From contig CM035229.1 in the NCBI GenBank assembly GCA_020226215.1, forward strand, positions 82,973,343-83,037,342: DNA of 64,000 nt, written 5' to 3'. This DNA is from Sindora glabra (lineage: Eukaryota > Streptophyta > Magnoliopsida > Fabales > Fabaceae). Under the pieces are notes generated by a model. The model did not search any database and was not told the DNA's origin. It was given only the letters and a program-made list of their open reading frames with translations. A program made the position numbers and the translations under genes. Of this stretch, positions 12,101 through 25,600 are shown piece after piece; position 1 is the stretch's first letter; each line of letters begins with the position of its first letter.

Positions 12101-15100
12101 CTAGACAATAAAGCAATATAGGTCAGCAGTTTCCGATAACAAGACACTATAAATGTCCTTGTTATGAAACTGATCATAGAATATAACTAACTTAAAATGG
12201 GGGAAAAAACCAATCCAACAAACATTACTGCTTACCATCAGCTGCGACAGGCCAGTATGGAGCTTTAGTTGCAGCATCCAATCTTTGAAGAATAGCTGGA
12301 TCAGCCTTCATGATAGATATCGAGAAACCTGACAATGAATGCTGATGAGAACTGTTTAACAACTTATACAGAAGTACATAATGCTATTATTTTTTAATAT
12401 CAAACCTGCCATATCAAGAGAAGTCATAAATGATCCTGTATAAACTCTATCAACAGCCAATCCATGCTCCAGCTGCAATCTAGGAACTGCTTTTCCTGTT
12501 GCTATCATTAGTTCCATTATAGGGGTGCCACCTAATCTGGAATTCAAGAGCCAAAAAGGGGAACAACACAAAGTAGCCAACATTTATGGCCCAAAACACT
12601 CCCGAACATCAATAAAATGATGGAAAACATTCTCTGAAACAGTATTTGAAAAATGGGGATTTCTGAGTTTTGCATGTGACATGTATTACCATTTTATATT
12701 TTTGTTTATGTTTAAAAGGACATTTCAACTGTATTTTAAAAAATAAAAAGAACTTTCATTCGCACTCCAAAATAGTATCTGTGAACTTACCCATTTACCA
12801 TGAGGACAACTCTACTACCTCGCGTTATTGGAACATAGTTCGTTTCCTAGGACATTAGGAAAAAAAATTATGAGTACAACTGAAAGACAAGAATGATCAT
12901 AAAGAAGCAACATTCTAGATGGCTATACAAACAGCCTGATTATGCAATTATAATTATAATTATAATAAAAGGCAAAGGCCATTCATTAGAACACACTAGT
13001 AGTTTCTAGTCTTCAAGAATTTGATGCTGTGATGCATAACATAATTACAATAAGCACATGCTTCCGAAAAGAGAAACACACATGCTTCAGTCTATAGATG
13101 TGATTAAAAGCCATCTGCACAATTTGGAGCATACCGGGGACAATATTTGAGCAAGAACATGAGAAACCACCACATCTACAGGCTGAAGATCTGCCACAGC
13201 TGCACCAGGTTCTCCATGCTATAAAAGATTTGCATTTGTGATCAGCTTACATGGCATTGGAGAAGAAACAAAGGCATCAAAGAAAAGAGCAACAATGAAC
13301 ATTGACAGCTATGAAAATGGACAGAAAATAATATTGGGGATAAAAGAATTTAGCTCATGGTATAAATTCAGGGCAGGAGATAAGATAGGGTCACCAAAGA
13401 TAACTTACAATTCCAAGACCTAATTCCATCTTTCCTGGGCCCAAACGATCTGATGTAACCTGACCAGGTAGTGTGCATACAGATAGTGCAACACCCATCG
13501 TTCCAACCATTTCAGATGCATGTTTTGCTTCTGCAGCAACATCAGCAAGAGAAAGGCCAGCAGCAGCTGCTGCTCCAGCAACCTGCCTCATGCAGGGGAA
13601 AAAAAATCATGGAAGAAAGTATAAATATTGTATAAATATTTAATAACTTTTAAACCACAAGGCAACATATTGATACACATTATACTACATTGAATTAAAA
13701 AACCACATTATTACACACCATAAATTCCCTCTGTATGTTAGCAAGAAAATTCGTGGTTTAAAGTACATATGCAAGCAAAGATGATACAAGAGAACAAAAA
13801 GGAAGGAGAGGATCAAACCTTATGAACAAGAATTGTCCCTGCCAAACCTCTTCTTCCAGCAATACCTCGAGGTGGAGGTAATGCACAATCATCTCCAACA
13901 ATAACAGTCTGCACAGTGCAAAACACATGCCATACTTTACTGTTGCAGTATGAATTATCAAGTTATTGGTAAAATCAGTTACAAGCTGGACATACCTCTA
14001 CATTATAACCTTCAGATTTTGCTTGCTCGGCAGCCAAACCAAAGTTCAAACGATCACCAGTATAGTTCTATCAACACCCAAATTCGAACACTATGAATCC
14101 AGAAACAAAAGCGAATCCTAATGATTTCTCATGATCTGACTTGACTTATGAAAAACCACACTGCACTTATAATATGAAAAGGTTTGCAGCCCAAGTTGTT
14201 TTTACAAGATGTCTCGCAGCTCCATTCATGGAGGGGGGAGGGAGAAATGTTTTCCTTTTTCTTCTTTTAATGTACAAGAAATCAAATATTAGTTAGACCA
14301 AAGCAAAACCTCTTACTTAGCAATGCCAAGTCCTAAAGCTAAGCAATGCCAAGTGCTAAAGCATTACTTATGATAAATATGATACCTTAACAATCAGAAG
14401 ACATCCCGAAGGACCAGTTACGGATCGAATACCCTACATTTAAATGAGCAAAGATGTCTCAAATTAACCAAAGGTATCAACAGCATATTTATAACTGAGT
14501 ATTATTAATATATGCCACTTCCAATTATACATGCGTACCGCTAGAATTGAATCAACTGGTGGAGACGTAAAGACATCCCCACAGATGGCTGCTGTGAGCA
14601 TCCCTTCTCCAACAAATCCTGCATGTGCAGGCTCATGGCCACTTCCTCCTCCTGCTCCATGAAATATATATATATATATATTTTCAAAAGCAAATGCAGT
14701 TACAAAATAACTAAGTTTGCAAAAATACCTTAAGATTAGAAAAGCATGAAATGCATGTCCCACTACAAACTATATTGTTTCAAACCTGATATGATTGCAA
14801 CTTTGTCATAAGTTTTACTTGAAACATCAGCACGCAATACAACTTTCACCTGCATTCCATCAAAAGAATGAAAATGAAACACCGTCAGAAGCTCTCATAC
14901 TAAACAGCAGAGAGATATATTCATGGCATTCCATATGCATGTGTGTGGAATCACCTGAGGAAAACCATCTAAATACTGGAGACCAGGATATGTCTCCACC
15001 AGACCCTCAATGAATTCAGTCACAACATCTGCAATCAAATGACAAAAACATTGAATTTTATGTTCCTCTAACGTCTACTTGTTGTCTAATACAAATACAA

Positions 15101-15735
15101 ACACGCTAAAAAAAGAACACAGCCGGGATCCATTTCAAATAAAGGTCCATTTGAACTGATTCAGCCATCAAAATCTCTGTTCCATCACCCAGTAAAAGGG
15201 GAAAAACCAGCTGGAAAATTGAAAGACTACCACTGACAAGACCGCAACTGAAAATAATCGCCAGAAACTTGTTGAATATGAAGGTTATTGAGTTACACCA
15301 AAAAAAATAAAAAAGAATTACCATTCACCCAAATCGGAAAAGGATGATGGCTACCAAAACCAGCATGAAAGCTGACGAGTAGTAATTTAGCGATATTAAT
15401 TTGCCAATTTCCAGGTTCTAATTAACATTGCTAACATAGAAGAAAATGTCACAATAAATCAAGTCTATAAACTTTCAACTATCCAGATGAAAACAAGCAC
15501 CGATAACCTTATCCTAACCGCAGTATGGTTAAGTCAACGACAAATGCCAAAGAGATTAAGGTTCAACAAATAAACAAGATCAAAATATCAGAACTAAGCA
15601 ATCCAAGTGCACTCATCACAATGCAGAAATCCCGAGAGTCTAAACAGGTGAATCTTGAATAATTTTTCAGAAAATTCGAAAAAGAAAATGCGTACCATTG
15701 GGGTCGTTGATGAGCTTCTTCCCTTGGAAAGACAT
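9108..15735 (-). CDS. DHBK: Dihydroxyacetone kinase / 3,4-dihydroxy-2-butanone kinase-like protein, 20 exons
   Basis: Two-domain ATP-dependent kinase of the DhaK-DhaL family: dihydroxyacetone (or glyceraldehyde) + ATP gives the phosphate. Animal homologues (TKFC) also cyclise FAD to FMN; that activity here is inference. Exons on minus: 15735-15696, 15028-14955, 14849-14786, 14651-14539, 14433-14386, 14067-13996, 13908-13819, 13582-13409, 13218-13135, 12846-12791, 12536-12406, 12328-12236, 12046-11982, 11508-11365, 11273-11233, 10436-10353, 10253-10180, 10067-9955, 9874-9779, 9230-9108. All introns are GT-AG; the joined CDS is 1,779 nt, 592 aa, the usual family length. DhaK domain about 1-330: GGGSGHEPAHAGFVGEG at 60-76 and HGEPG at 226-230, with His226 as the expected covalent substrate His. 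Linker about 348-370. DhaL domain about 375-585: GDGDCGST at 409-416 (Mg/ATP Asp residues) and MGGTSG near 451-456. It ends KEKHKR, with no peroxisomal SKL signal or N-terminal transit peptide, so probably cytosolic. Looks intact. Confidence 0.95.
9423..9453. repeat. C11-A20 homopolymer tract in the last kinase intron
   Basis: Eleven C followed by about twenty A, inside intron 19 of the kinase gene. A comparable C14 run lies in intron 15 at 10873-10886. Simple repeats of this kind are error-prone in sequencing. Confidence 0.85.
14664..14681. repeat. (TA)n microsatellite next to the exon 4 acceptor
   Basis: A run of about nine TA units in intron 3 of the kinase gene, ending 12 bp upstream of the exon 4 splice site on the minus strand, where a polypyrimidine tract is normally found. 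Length changes could affect splicing. Confidence 0.85.
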
Positions 15736-15805
15736 TGGAGATGAGACCGAGATGACCACTATTTGAAACCCTAGAAATGGTTTGCATGAAACAGTAGCAA
15801 CAACA

Positions 15806-15822
15806 CAGAGAGAGAGAGAGAG
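15806..15822. repeat. (AG)n / (CT)n repeat in the kinase 5' leader
   Basis: On the gene's strand this is a CT-rich stretch about 70-90 nt upstream of the ATG, a frequent feature of plant 5' UTRs and core promoters. Confidence 0.7.
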
Positions 15823-15878
15823 GGATGGAGGGAGGGAGTGAGAGCAGAGCAGTTGTTGGTTCGCCTGTCCTGGCCCGA

Positions 15879-15890
15879 ATATATAATAAG
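15879..15890 (-). promoter_or_regulatory. Probable TATA box of the kinase gene
   Basis: On minus, CTTATTATATATTC lies about 145-155 nt upstream of the ATG at 15735. This would put transcription start near 15850 and give a leader of about 115 nt that contains the CT-rich repeat. Inferred from position and sequence. Confidence 0.4.
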
Positions 15891-15899
15891 CTTCAGGAG

Positions 15900-18031
15900 A
15901 AAGGAGGAAGGAAAGCGGGACCAGGAAACAGGTGCTCCCTTCCGGGCGTAGATGAGTGAAGTTGGGTTAAACTTTATTTTAAATAGATTAAATATATTTT
16001 TTAAATTATTCATTTAAGTTTAATTTGTTAGTTTATATAAATTTAAATTTATTAAAAAAATTTTAATTAACCTATTAACTTATTTAAAAATTTATTTATA
16101 TAAATAAAATTTTAAATTTATTAATAAATTAAAATAATTTTAATATTTAAAATTATTTAGCAATTTTCTTAGACCTATACATATAAATATATATATTAAA
16201 GTATGTATATTATATATATAATATCTATATATATTATTTATAATTTATAAATTTATAAATAATAAAATAGATTAATTTGATAAGTTTACAAGTTAATTTT
16301 AAAGAGGATAGATTTAGTCTATTAATTTAAATAGACTTATTTATTAACATTAATCTAACTTATGTAAATAAATAAATTAAATTAAATTAAATTATAAATA
16401 AATTAAGTTATAACTCCTTAATAACTCATTCGACTTACTTGCAATCCTAATCTTTTCTCTCTCTCATTAATTAATTAATTACTGTTGCTACCATGGGTGA
16501 TTAATCCACCATCTCTTTTGTTAAGTAAAGGCAATACAGGCCTATAATTTCCCCTTATTTCAAGATATATTTTTTTTTACATCAAATATAGAATAGAGCT
16601 ATTTGATATGGTAAAAAAAAGTAGGAAAAAAATGAATATTTGAGAGTACAAATAAAATTATTCTGAAATTTATATGTAGTATTTGTTATAATATTTTTAA
16701 AGTTTTAAAATTTAAAGTGGCATAACAGGTTTTATAATTATTAGATTAAAATTATTCAATTGCAATTATATATTTTAATGAATTTTATCAAAATAATTTT
16801 AATATAGTAATTTTTAATCACCTTAAATTTTTAAATCTTTAAGACATCATTTCCAATTGTCAAAAATAAAAGTTTCTTCAGTGAGCAAATTTAGATAAGA
16901 ACACATTTATTTTCACATCATACGTTATGCATTAAATTTTAGTGCTTTGTAAAAAACATTTAACTAGAATAATAATTGATATCTTTTGAAATTTTATTTT
17001 AATTTGTTTATCTGAATTTAATAATTTAATTCATAGATTTCAAAATGAGATCAATTATTGTATTGGATAAAGTACTGATTCATGATTAAATTATTAATTT
17101 ACTGATTAAATCAATTTTAATTTTAAAAAATATAAATTATATACTTACATTGGTGACGTAGATTTAAAGTAATAAAACATAAGTAATATAAATTAAATTA
17201 TCTTAAAAATTATTGAAAATGAATAAACATAATTTTTAGTTCATTTTTAATAAAAGTAGTTACTATTACATTCCTCAAATTTTATAATTAATACTATTAA
17301 TCCTTTATTTTTTATTTTATTATAATTATTCACCCCTCCGTTCACTTATAATATTAAAATAAATAAAAAATATTGAATTTAATTATTAAATATTACCTTA
17401 ATAATGTCAAATATATACGTAATTTCTTTTTATATTTTTTTCATAATTTGTTTTAGTGTTATACATAAAGAAAAGAATAAATAATTATAATAAAAATAAA
17501 AAAAGTATTAATTATGAAAATTGAAGAATATAATAGTCACTATATATATAAATAAAAAATTAAATATTATGTCTGATCTAAAAAAACATTTGTTTGAATC
17601 ATATGAAAGTATTATACCTCAAATGTTACAAATTTATAATAATTTTATTTTAAAAAAATAAAATTATCAATTTTATCTTTAAAATTATAAAAAAATAATA
17701 AAATAATATTTAAATTTTGTTAAATGACTAATTTTATCTTTAAATAATAATACATATAAATAATTTCTTCCTTTTGTACTAATATCCAAGGATAAAATTA
17801 TTAGTATAAATATGTAGAAAAGAAAAAAATTATTTATACGAATTATTATTTAAACTTAAAATTTATCATTTAATATAATTTAAAAATTATTTTATAAATA
17901 TTCTATAATTTTGAATAAAAAATTGATAACTTTTTGTTTTAAAAAAAATTAGTCTAGGCCGTCAATTTCTCTGTCCAGTTCACAGATAATATAATTTCAA
18001 CATAAAAACTTTAAACAAACTAACTCATCAA
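15900..18031. other. AT-rich intergenic spacer
   Basis: Very AT-rich (runs of TTTAAATTTA, ATAAATAAATTAAATT and the like). No open frame with recognisable content; no RNA gene seen. Confidence 0.6.
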
Positions 18032-18881
18032 CCTGGGGCGGAACCTGAGTAGAAATTTGGGCCATGTGTGTAAATAAAATATTATTTTTTACATTGCATT
18101 TAAATATTGATTTGAAAAAATAAATATCAGTATATATTTAAGTTTTTTGAAAAAAATTAACAATTTTTTATAATAATTTATAAATTTTTAAAACTTTTTC
18201 ATAACAACGTTTTCTCAATAAAATTATAATTTTTTATATGCTTATTATATGCAAAATTTGTATAAAGTTGTAACTTTTGTGAAAAATTTATAAGATTTGC
18301 ACATATGATTTATGAAAACTAGAATTGTGAAATTAAAATTGTGAAATACAAGTATTCACAATTCAAAAGAAAATTGATAAAAAAATTTATATATGAATTA
18401 TAAGTTTTTAAGTATTCCAAATTGCTAATGATGATCATAAAAAGATTTTTAAATCATGTTACACAATGCTTTCCTTGTTCTTTTTAATTCTCATTTTACA
18501 GAAATATTTTTTTTATTTAAATGTCATCTTTGAAAATTTAGAATATATTTATTATTTTTCAATATTATCCAATATTATCTTAATAAATGCTCAAAAACTT
18601 TACATATCAATTAGCTTTTAGTAAATGATAACTCTTTTCTCCTAAAATAAAAATTATTTATTGCTTTCCTTAATTCTTGTACATTAAAAAGGAATGGAAA
18701 AAATATTTCACATTAAATTTTCATTTGAAAAATCTTTTTTGTGCATTAAAAAAGATTAAAGGAAATATTTTACTTTAATTTTCTATTTAAGGGCCAATAT
18801 ATAAGGGTGTGCAAAAACATTGTGACTTAGGGGGCCACAACACTCCAAGCCCTAATGCCCTAACATAGGTTCGCCTTTGTC
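18032..18881. mobile_element. Probable non-autonomous TIR element (hAT-like)
   Basis: The left edge reads CCTGGGGCGGAACCTGAGT. The right edge, read on minus, is TGACAAAGGCGAACCTATGT, so the ends form an imperfect inverted repeat around GGCG(G)AACCT. Inside both ends is a GGGCC/GGCC-bearing stretch (GGGCCATGTG on the left, AGGGGGCCACAAC on the right) that I recall from widespread plant repeats bordered by GGGGCGGA ends. The interior is AT-rich with no coding sequence. No clean 8-bp target duplication could be found, so superfamily and exact edges are uncertain. Confidence 0.5.
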
Positions 18882-21800
18882 ATGATCCAATGCATCAGTT
18901 GAATTCAATTTTCAAAATTATTTTTTTTCCTTTTGTAAATGAGATAGGCCTAAACTTAAAACAAAGAAAAACTACATGAAAATAATTTTAAGGATATGAA
19001 TCCCACTAATATTAACTAATAAAAAAAGTTGAAGATTTGGATGAGGCATAGTCAAAATGGTTAATCCTAGCTCTTTCTAACATTATAAGAAGCTTGCCAA
19101 TCTGTATAATTGTTATCATTTCTATAGATTTGTTTGATTATTACATCCCAATCCCTCTTTAGAAGTTGCTAACAATGATGAAGGAAATGTTGCACTCTCA
19201 AATTGTCAATCTTGCTAGTTACCAACATCCTATTACACTTTGTAGTATTAAGAATTAGTAAATTATTAATTAGGTCTCTAAATAAGACTTTAGGGTGAAA
19301 AGAAATTAAATTATGATGTAATTACCTAAGGTAACTGCAATAACTATCTATTGAGTTGTGTTATGTTTTAGAATAATGGAATAATTAGAATAAGAAGATT
19401 GAAGGAGTTTAATATGTGAAATTTTCATTCCCTTCTCTCAACATCACCCTTATACCATAATCTTAATTCTTCTCCTCATTCATTCCTTTGAAACGACCTC
19501 CCTCAACCCTTATTACTCCTTGAGGCCTCTTATTTTCTTCAATAACTATCTATTGAGTTGTGTTATGTTTTAAATAGTGGAATAATTAGAATAAGAAGAT
19601 TAAAGGAGTTTAATATGTGAAATTTTCATTCCCCTCCCTCAACATCACCCTTATACCGTAATCTTAATTCTTCTCCTCATTCATTCCTTCGAAACGACCT
19701 CCCTCAACCCTTATTACTCCTTAAGGCCTCTTATTTTCTTTAATAAATTAACACTTTAAGGTAAGAGATTTAAACTTTTTCACACCTTTAATGGATTTCA
19801 TTACTAAATCTCATTCAATTTCATATGTAAATTGTCTTGGTTAAGAAAGAAGGAAGAATTGGAAATTTGAAGGATTTTTTCCTAACTTGATAATTCCTTC
19901 TTTTATTGTCTAGCAACCTAACTTAGCATCAAATCTACTTCAACCTTTTTTGCTCAAACTAATAAGCAACATTTTACTTGGATAATTGCTTATTTTCTTG
20001 AAATTGCTCTTATATTAGTCATGTTAGGATCTTTAGAGATTATTAGCTTGATTTGTAGTTTGCAACTTAAAATGGATGATGAAATTAAGTAGTTTTACAT
20101 AATTTCTATGAGTTTTGATGGTTTGGTTGAGTAATTTAATGTTATGGATAGGATTTGTAATGAATGGAGATAGTGAATAGTGATTTTATGCAAAATACTC
20201 ATATAAGAATTGATTTTCTAATGATTCATTGAGCTTAGAATTGTTTCTCAAAGGTTCAAATCGATTCACCTAGAATTGGCAAAGGGAATTAATTTATGAA
20301 TCAATTTAAAAGGCTCAAGGAGCTCTTTAGATGATAAGAATCGATTCTTCTTGCATAAAAGTTTTTATAAGATATGAATTGCTTCCAAAATCAATATAAC
20401 CTTGGCAAAGGTGTTTTGAAAAGCATGAATTGATTCTATAATCAATTCACTTTGCATTCCTTTAAAATATTACATGTTTTAAGGATTTTTATGATATTAA
20501 ACTATATATACATATGTACATTGTATAATGGTAAACAACATTATTATGGAATGAATAGTGATGAATAAGCATGGTAGCTTGCTTGTAATGAAAATCCTTA
20601 TGCTTGCTTATGTGTATATGTTATGAAGAAGATTTTATGACTATAAATGTGACTTATGCTTATATTGTGGCTTATGCATTGGATTTATATGCCTTTTTGT
20701 GAAAGGATAAAGCCAATCCTATAAAGACAAGGATGGAGTTTATGTAAGGATAAAGATGATCAAAAGGAATAAAGAAGATTATTTAATTTATTACTTTCCA
20801 TTGCTATTGTTATTGTAAGATTCAACTTAAAAATTGTTGTATAGGTTTAATGGCCCTGTGTGCTAATTTCATTCCTTATGAATGCATGAATAATGTTCCT
20901 TTAATAGGGTTGCAATTTTGATACAATTTCAAGTTTACTTCTTATAGCAACTAAGTAAAAAGTAAGATGGGATTACCCATAAGTAAGTATACTCAGGAGA
21001 TTGACATTTACATGAATAAATCAATAAGTGAATATGTGAATGTTATTTATCTTATTTATTTCATGTAAAAATGTCATTTCATTAAGCTCTTAGACTTAAT
21101 TTTTTGTCGTTCACATTTTCATATACTTCGACTGAGATTTTTCTATTACCACCTCCATGTAAACAAGATCATCATGGTGTGTATCCTTCATTTTTTTTTT
21201 TTTTTGCAGACTAAGTAACACTTATTATTGAAGTGTAAATAATTGTAAAGGACTTGTCTAAACTTCTAATATGGGATCATGGTAAAAGAATAAGTAAAAC
21301 ATAGAATGCTTCATTGTAGGCTATAGTTAGACTAACTTATTTTCCCTTAGTTTTGGGCTTATAAGTTAATTTAACTCATTTTTTGAATAACTTGTATGTA
21401 ATTAGAATTTTTATTTGAAATTTAAAGAAACATGTCTCTAAATTTAAATGTCACATTAAAGGAAAAGTAGAAATACCATTATTTTATGATTTATCTAGTT
21501 AAGGCTAGGATTGGTAAAGGCTTGTGGGATTATCACTAATAGTTTTACATCAATCATGATTGTGGAAAGGTCAAGATATATCCCTTGCCAAAGATGTGGA
21601 ATCAAACCCTACAATAACAATAAAATAACTTAAATTCCTAGCAAGATTTAGCCCTTCTATCACACCCTATAGTTTTACTATGAAAGTATCATAATATCTA
21701 AATTCTTGGTTAGGGATGGCAATTTCTAATACAACATGATAACCTGATATGTTTATTTAAGTTTAAGTTCAAGTTGACATGTTAACCCATTTAAAAATTT

Positions 21801-22649
21801 ATATTAAATTTTATTTAAGAAATAATTAATATTTCAATCATAAATAAATATATATATATAATAAAAATATAAAATTATTATTTTAATAAAATAGCAATAA
21901 AAGTTTAAAATAATATTTTATTAATAATTAAAAATATTTTTATAAAAAATAATAAGTGATTAAATTTAATAAATAATTTTATAACATGAATTTTATTAAT
22001 TAAAATTATTAAATGAGTTAAATGGGTGACTCATGAGTAACTCATTTTGACACGTTTAATAAGTGGATTAACCCAAATGACACAAATTAACACCCCTATT
22101 CTTGGTGAAACTTTCCATTCATTCTCCTTTGTTATTATGTAATAAGTTGTCATGTCTTGCCATTTCAAAATAACTTGTAATAGCATTATCATTATTTACT
22201 TTTGTCCATCTTATTTAAGGACAAATCTAACTTATCTAAACTTGTGTAGCAATTACTAAGTGAACTTGCAAATGCATCATTTATGACACTAACATTGTAT
22301 TTTCCATGTATTTGTTAATATACTGAAAAGAATGGACTATAAAATAAAATTAAGCCTAAAAAAGTTAGTTATTTCTCTAGTTCCATAAAAACTATATTGT
22401 AATGCCTTGCCTAATTGGACATTTAGCATCTTCTTTTTCCCTAAAAGCTACATTTAGATTTTGCTCCACTTATTGGAACAAATCTATAGTGAAGAAATTA
22501 GCCTATAACCTAATACTACCCCTTCACTAATGATAACCATATTTTTCTTAGCCACTCGATAGTCTCATAAAATATGAAATTGGTTCCTTAATAACTAAAC
22601 CTAGCAGTAAATTGCAAAATCCTTTATTTGTGGCTACTCAAATTGATAA
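18882..22649. other. Spacer, probably including the decayed 5' part of the gypsy element
   Basis: No gene recognised. About 20190-20460 repeatedly carries GAATTGATTC / GAATCGATTC-like motifs, as seen in some plant gypsy LTRs. The stretch 20640-20990 has LTR-like composition, but no matching copy was found on the 3' side and no primer-binding site was seen. The stretch 21830-22080 is extremely AT-rich. Gag of the gypsy element, if present, is too decayed to read. Confidence 0.35.
19338..19744 (+). repeat. Tandem duplication, 202-bp period, two copies
   Basis: The segment starting CAATAACTATCTATTGAGTT at 19338 is repeated from 19540 almost base for base, including the CT-rich stretch CCCTCAACATCACCCTTATA and the GAAACGACCTCCCTCAACCC motif. 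Only scattered substitutions and a 1-2 base length change separate the copies, so the event is fairly recent. No coding content is recognised. Confidence 0.9.
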
Positions 22650-25600
22650 AACTACGATAGCCATTTTAGTTATAAATGATTATCTAGTACATGTGAATTA
22701 ATAGTTGATACCTACTAATTTGATTTTGTTAGAAATGGTACATTATGATGTTATTTTAAAAATAGATTGGTCATCTATGTATCATGCTTAGAAAAATTAT
22801 TTTAATAAAATAGTAAACTTTGTTGCAAAAGAAGCTCCACCTATTATGTTTCAAGGATAAAAATACTTTAAAATGACTGAAATAATTTCTAGTGTTGATG
22901 CTCAAGGGCTTATCAAGAATGGATGCATTGCTTACTTGGCTATAATTTGAGATTTAAACTAACTTTCTCTAAGTACAAATAATGTCCCAGTTGTGCATAA
23001 ATTTCTAGATGTCTTTTTAGAAATGTTGTCGAAACTACCACTTGATCAAAAATTTGAATTCAATATTGATTTAATTCTAAGCACTAAATCAATTTCTAGA
23101 CCACCTTATAAAATGGCTTCAATTGAGATGAAAGAGCTTAGAAAGTAGCTATAAGAGTTAGTAGATAAGGGATTTATTCACCCTCATTCATCATTATAAA
23201 GAGCTTCAACGCTATTTGTCAAGAAGAATAATGGAACCTTACAATTATGTATTGATTGCTAGCAATAGAACAAAGTGACAATAAAAATAAATATCATTTA
23301 TCTGGAGTTGATTATTTATTCAAACAATTGGTAAAAGTTAAATGTTTTTCAAAGATTAATTTATAGTCTAGATGTCACTAGTTAAAGATTCAAAAGGAAG
23401 ATATACTTAAAATAAAATTCAAAACCTATTATAGCCATTATGAATTTTTTATCATGTCCTTTGGATGAACAAATGCCTTAGTTATATTTATGGATCTCGT
23501 GAATAAATTCTTCAAGCCATTGCTAGACGAGTTCATGATCATGTTTATATATGATATTTTAGTGTATTCCAAAAATTAAGAAGAGCATACACAACATCTC
23601 AGGATTATTTTACAAATTCTACATGAGAACTGATTATACATAAAAAAATGCAATTCTGGTTTACTAATGTAAAGTTATGAGGACATGTTATGTCTTAAGA
23701 TGGAATACAAGTAGATCCTTAGAAGAATAAACTTATTAAATGTTAGCTAAATCTTACTACAATGACAAAAGTTTGAAGTTTCCAAAGCATGGCAGATTAC
23801 TACAGGTGATTTATGAAAGATTTTTCTAAAATAATAGTCCTACTAACCAAGTTAACTTAAAAAAGAATTAAGTTCACATGGTTTGATGAATGTAAAAATA
23901 GCTTTCAATGATTGAAGACTTGTTTAACTTCAATTTTAGTTCTACCTTTTCTATTAGGCATTAGAGGGTTTTATGGTTTACTATGATGTGTCATAAATTA
24001 GTCTTAAGTAAGTATTAATGCAAAATAGAAAAGTTATTACTTATGTATCCCTCAACTAAAAAAGCATGAGTTCAATTATCCAACCCATGACCTTGAGATA
24101 ACTGAGGTAGTGTTTGCTTTGAAAATATAGAGGCATTACTTATATAGAGAAATATATGAAAATTACATTGATTATATGAGCTTGAAATACATCTTTGATT
24201 AGAAAAACTTAAATTTAAGGTAGTGGAGATAGATGGAACTTAATAAAGATTATGATTGCATCATATATTATTAGCTTGGCAAAGCAAATGTTGTAGTTAA
24301 TGCATTAAGGAAGAAATTTTTCGATGTAGCAGCTAACATTCAAGCTAAAGAATAAGTAAAAATAATTTAATTAGTACCTATGAAAAGTATAAATTTTTTT
24401 TGAAAAGAATAATCCCTAATACATAACTTTAAAGGAGGAAGCAATGTTAAATCAAAATAGTAATCTAACAATTGATAAAGGTAATTAATTATCAAAAATG
24501 GCTTTAGATTCCTTTTAATGAAAAGAACAAACTATTGCATCAATCCTATTATTCTTTTTACAACATGTATCCTAGTGGAGCAAAAATGTATTATAATATG
24601 CAAGAAAGCTTTTAGTAAAAAGGAATGAAAAGAAATGTGTTAAATTATGTGGTTAAATGCCTTACATGTCAATGAATAAAGGCGAAATATTAACAGCTTA
24701 TTAGTTTGCACTAACCTCTTCCTATTTCAAAATAAAAGTAAGAAAATGTAACTATAGACCTTCTTATACGGTTATCACAAGCTCTAAAAGAATTTAATTC
24801 TGTTTGGTTAATTATTAATTGACTAAGATAACTCACTTCTTATCAATCAAAGTCATTTTCTTTACAACTCAATATGCTCAAACTTATTTGGACAAGATAG
24901 TGCCATTACATGGAGTTCCACTAACTGTTATTTCAAACCAGGCTAGTCATTCTAACAAGCCTTGGGAACTTAACTATATTTTAGTATAGCCTTTTATCCA
25001 TAAACAAATGAATAATTAAAACTCACAATTCAAACTTTAGAAGATATGCTTATAGCTTGCACATTAAAGTTTAAAAGTAATTGAAAAAATACTTACCTTT
25101 GATTAAGTTTACCTATAATAATAGTTAGCAATCAAGTATAAAAATAGCTCCCTATAAAGCTTTATATAGTTAAAAGGGCAATTTTTCAATCATTTAGTTT
25201 GAATTCAAAGAGGCAAAACTTATAGGATTGGATTTAGTAACAGACACCTTTGAAAAGGTATAAATTATCAAAGATTAGTTGGTATAAGATTAACAAAAAA
25301 TTTATATAAATAAAAGCATAAAAGAATTAGAATTTCAAAAAGGAGATATGAGATTTTTGAAAGTTTCCTCTATAAAAGGGATCATGTGTTTTTTAGGGGT
25401 AAAAATGAGAAATTAGCACCTCATTTTATTAGATCCTTTCTAATTCTTAAGTATGAAGGTGCAATTGCATATTGGATAGAGCTACTACGTAAGCTATATA
25501 TTTGGTATTCTATGTATCCATGCAATAGAAATATATTCCTGATATGTCCTATGTGACTCAATATAATTCATTATAATTAGATACTAAATTATTATATGAG

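Noticed and set aside
9108..15735. Reading the kinase exons as separate small genes
   Set aside because: Isolated minus frames at 9722, 11323, 12356, 13391 and 14464 each run into introns; the joined 20-exon chain keeps frame and matches one protein family end to end.
20190..22080. 5' LTR of the gypsy element
   Set aside because: LTR-like motifs are present, but no matching 3' copy and no primer-binding site were found, so I do not place edges.
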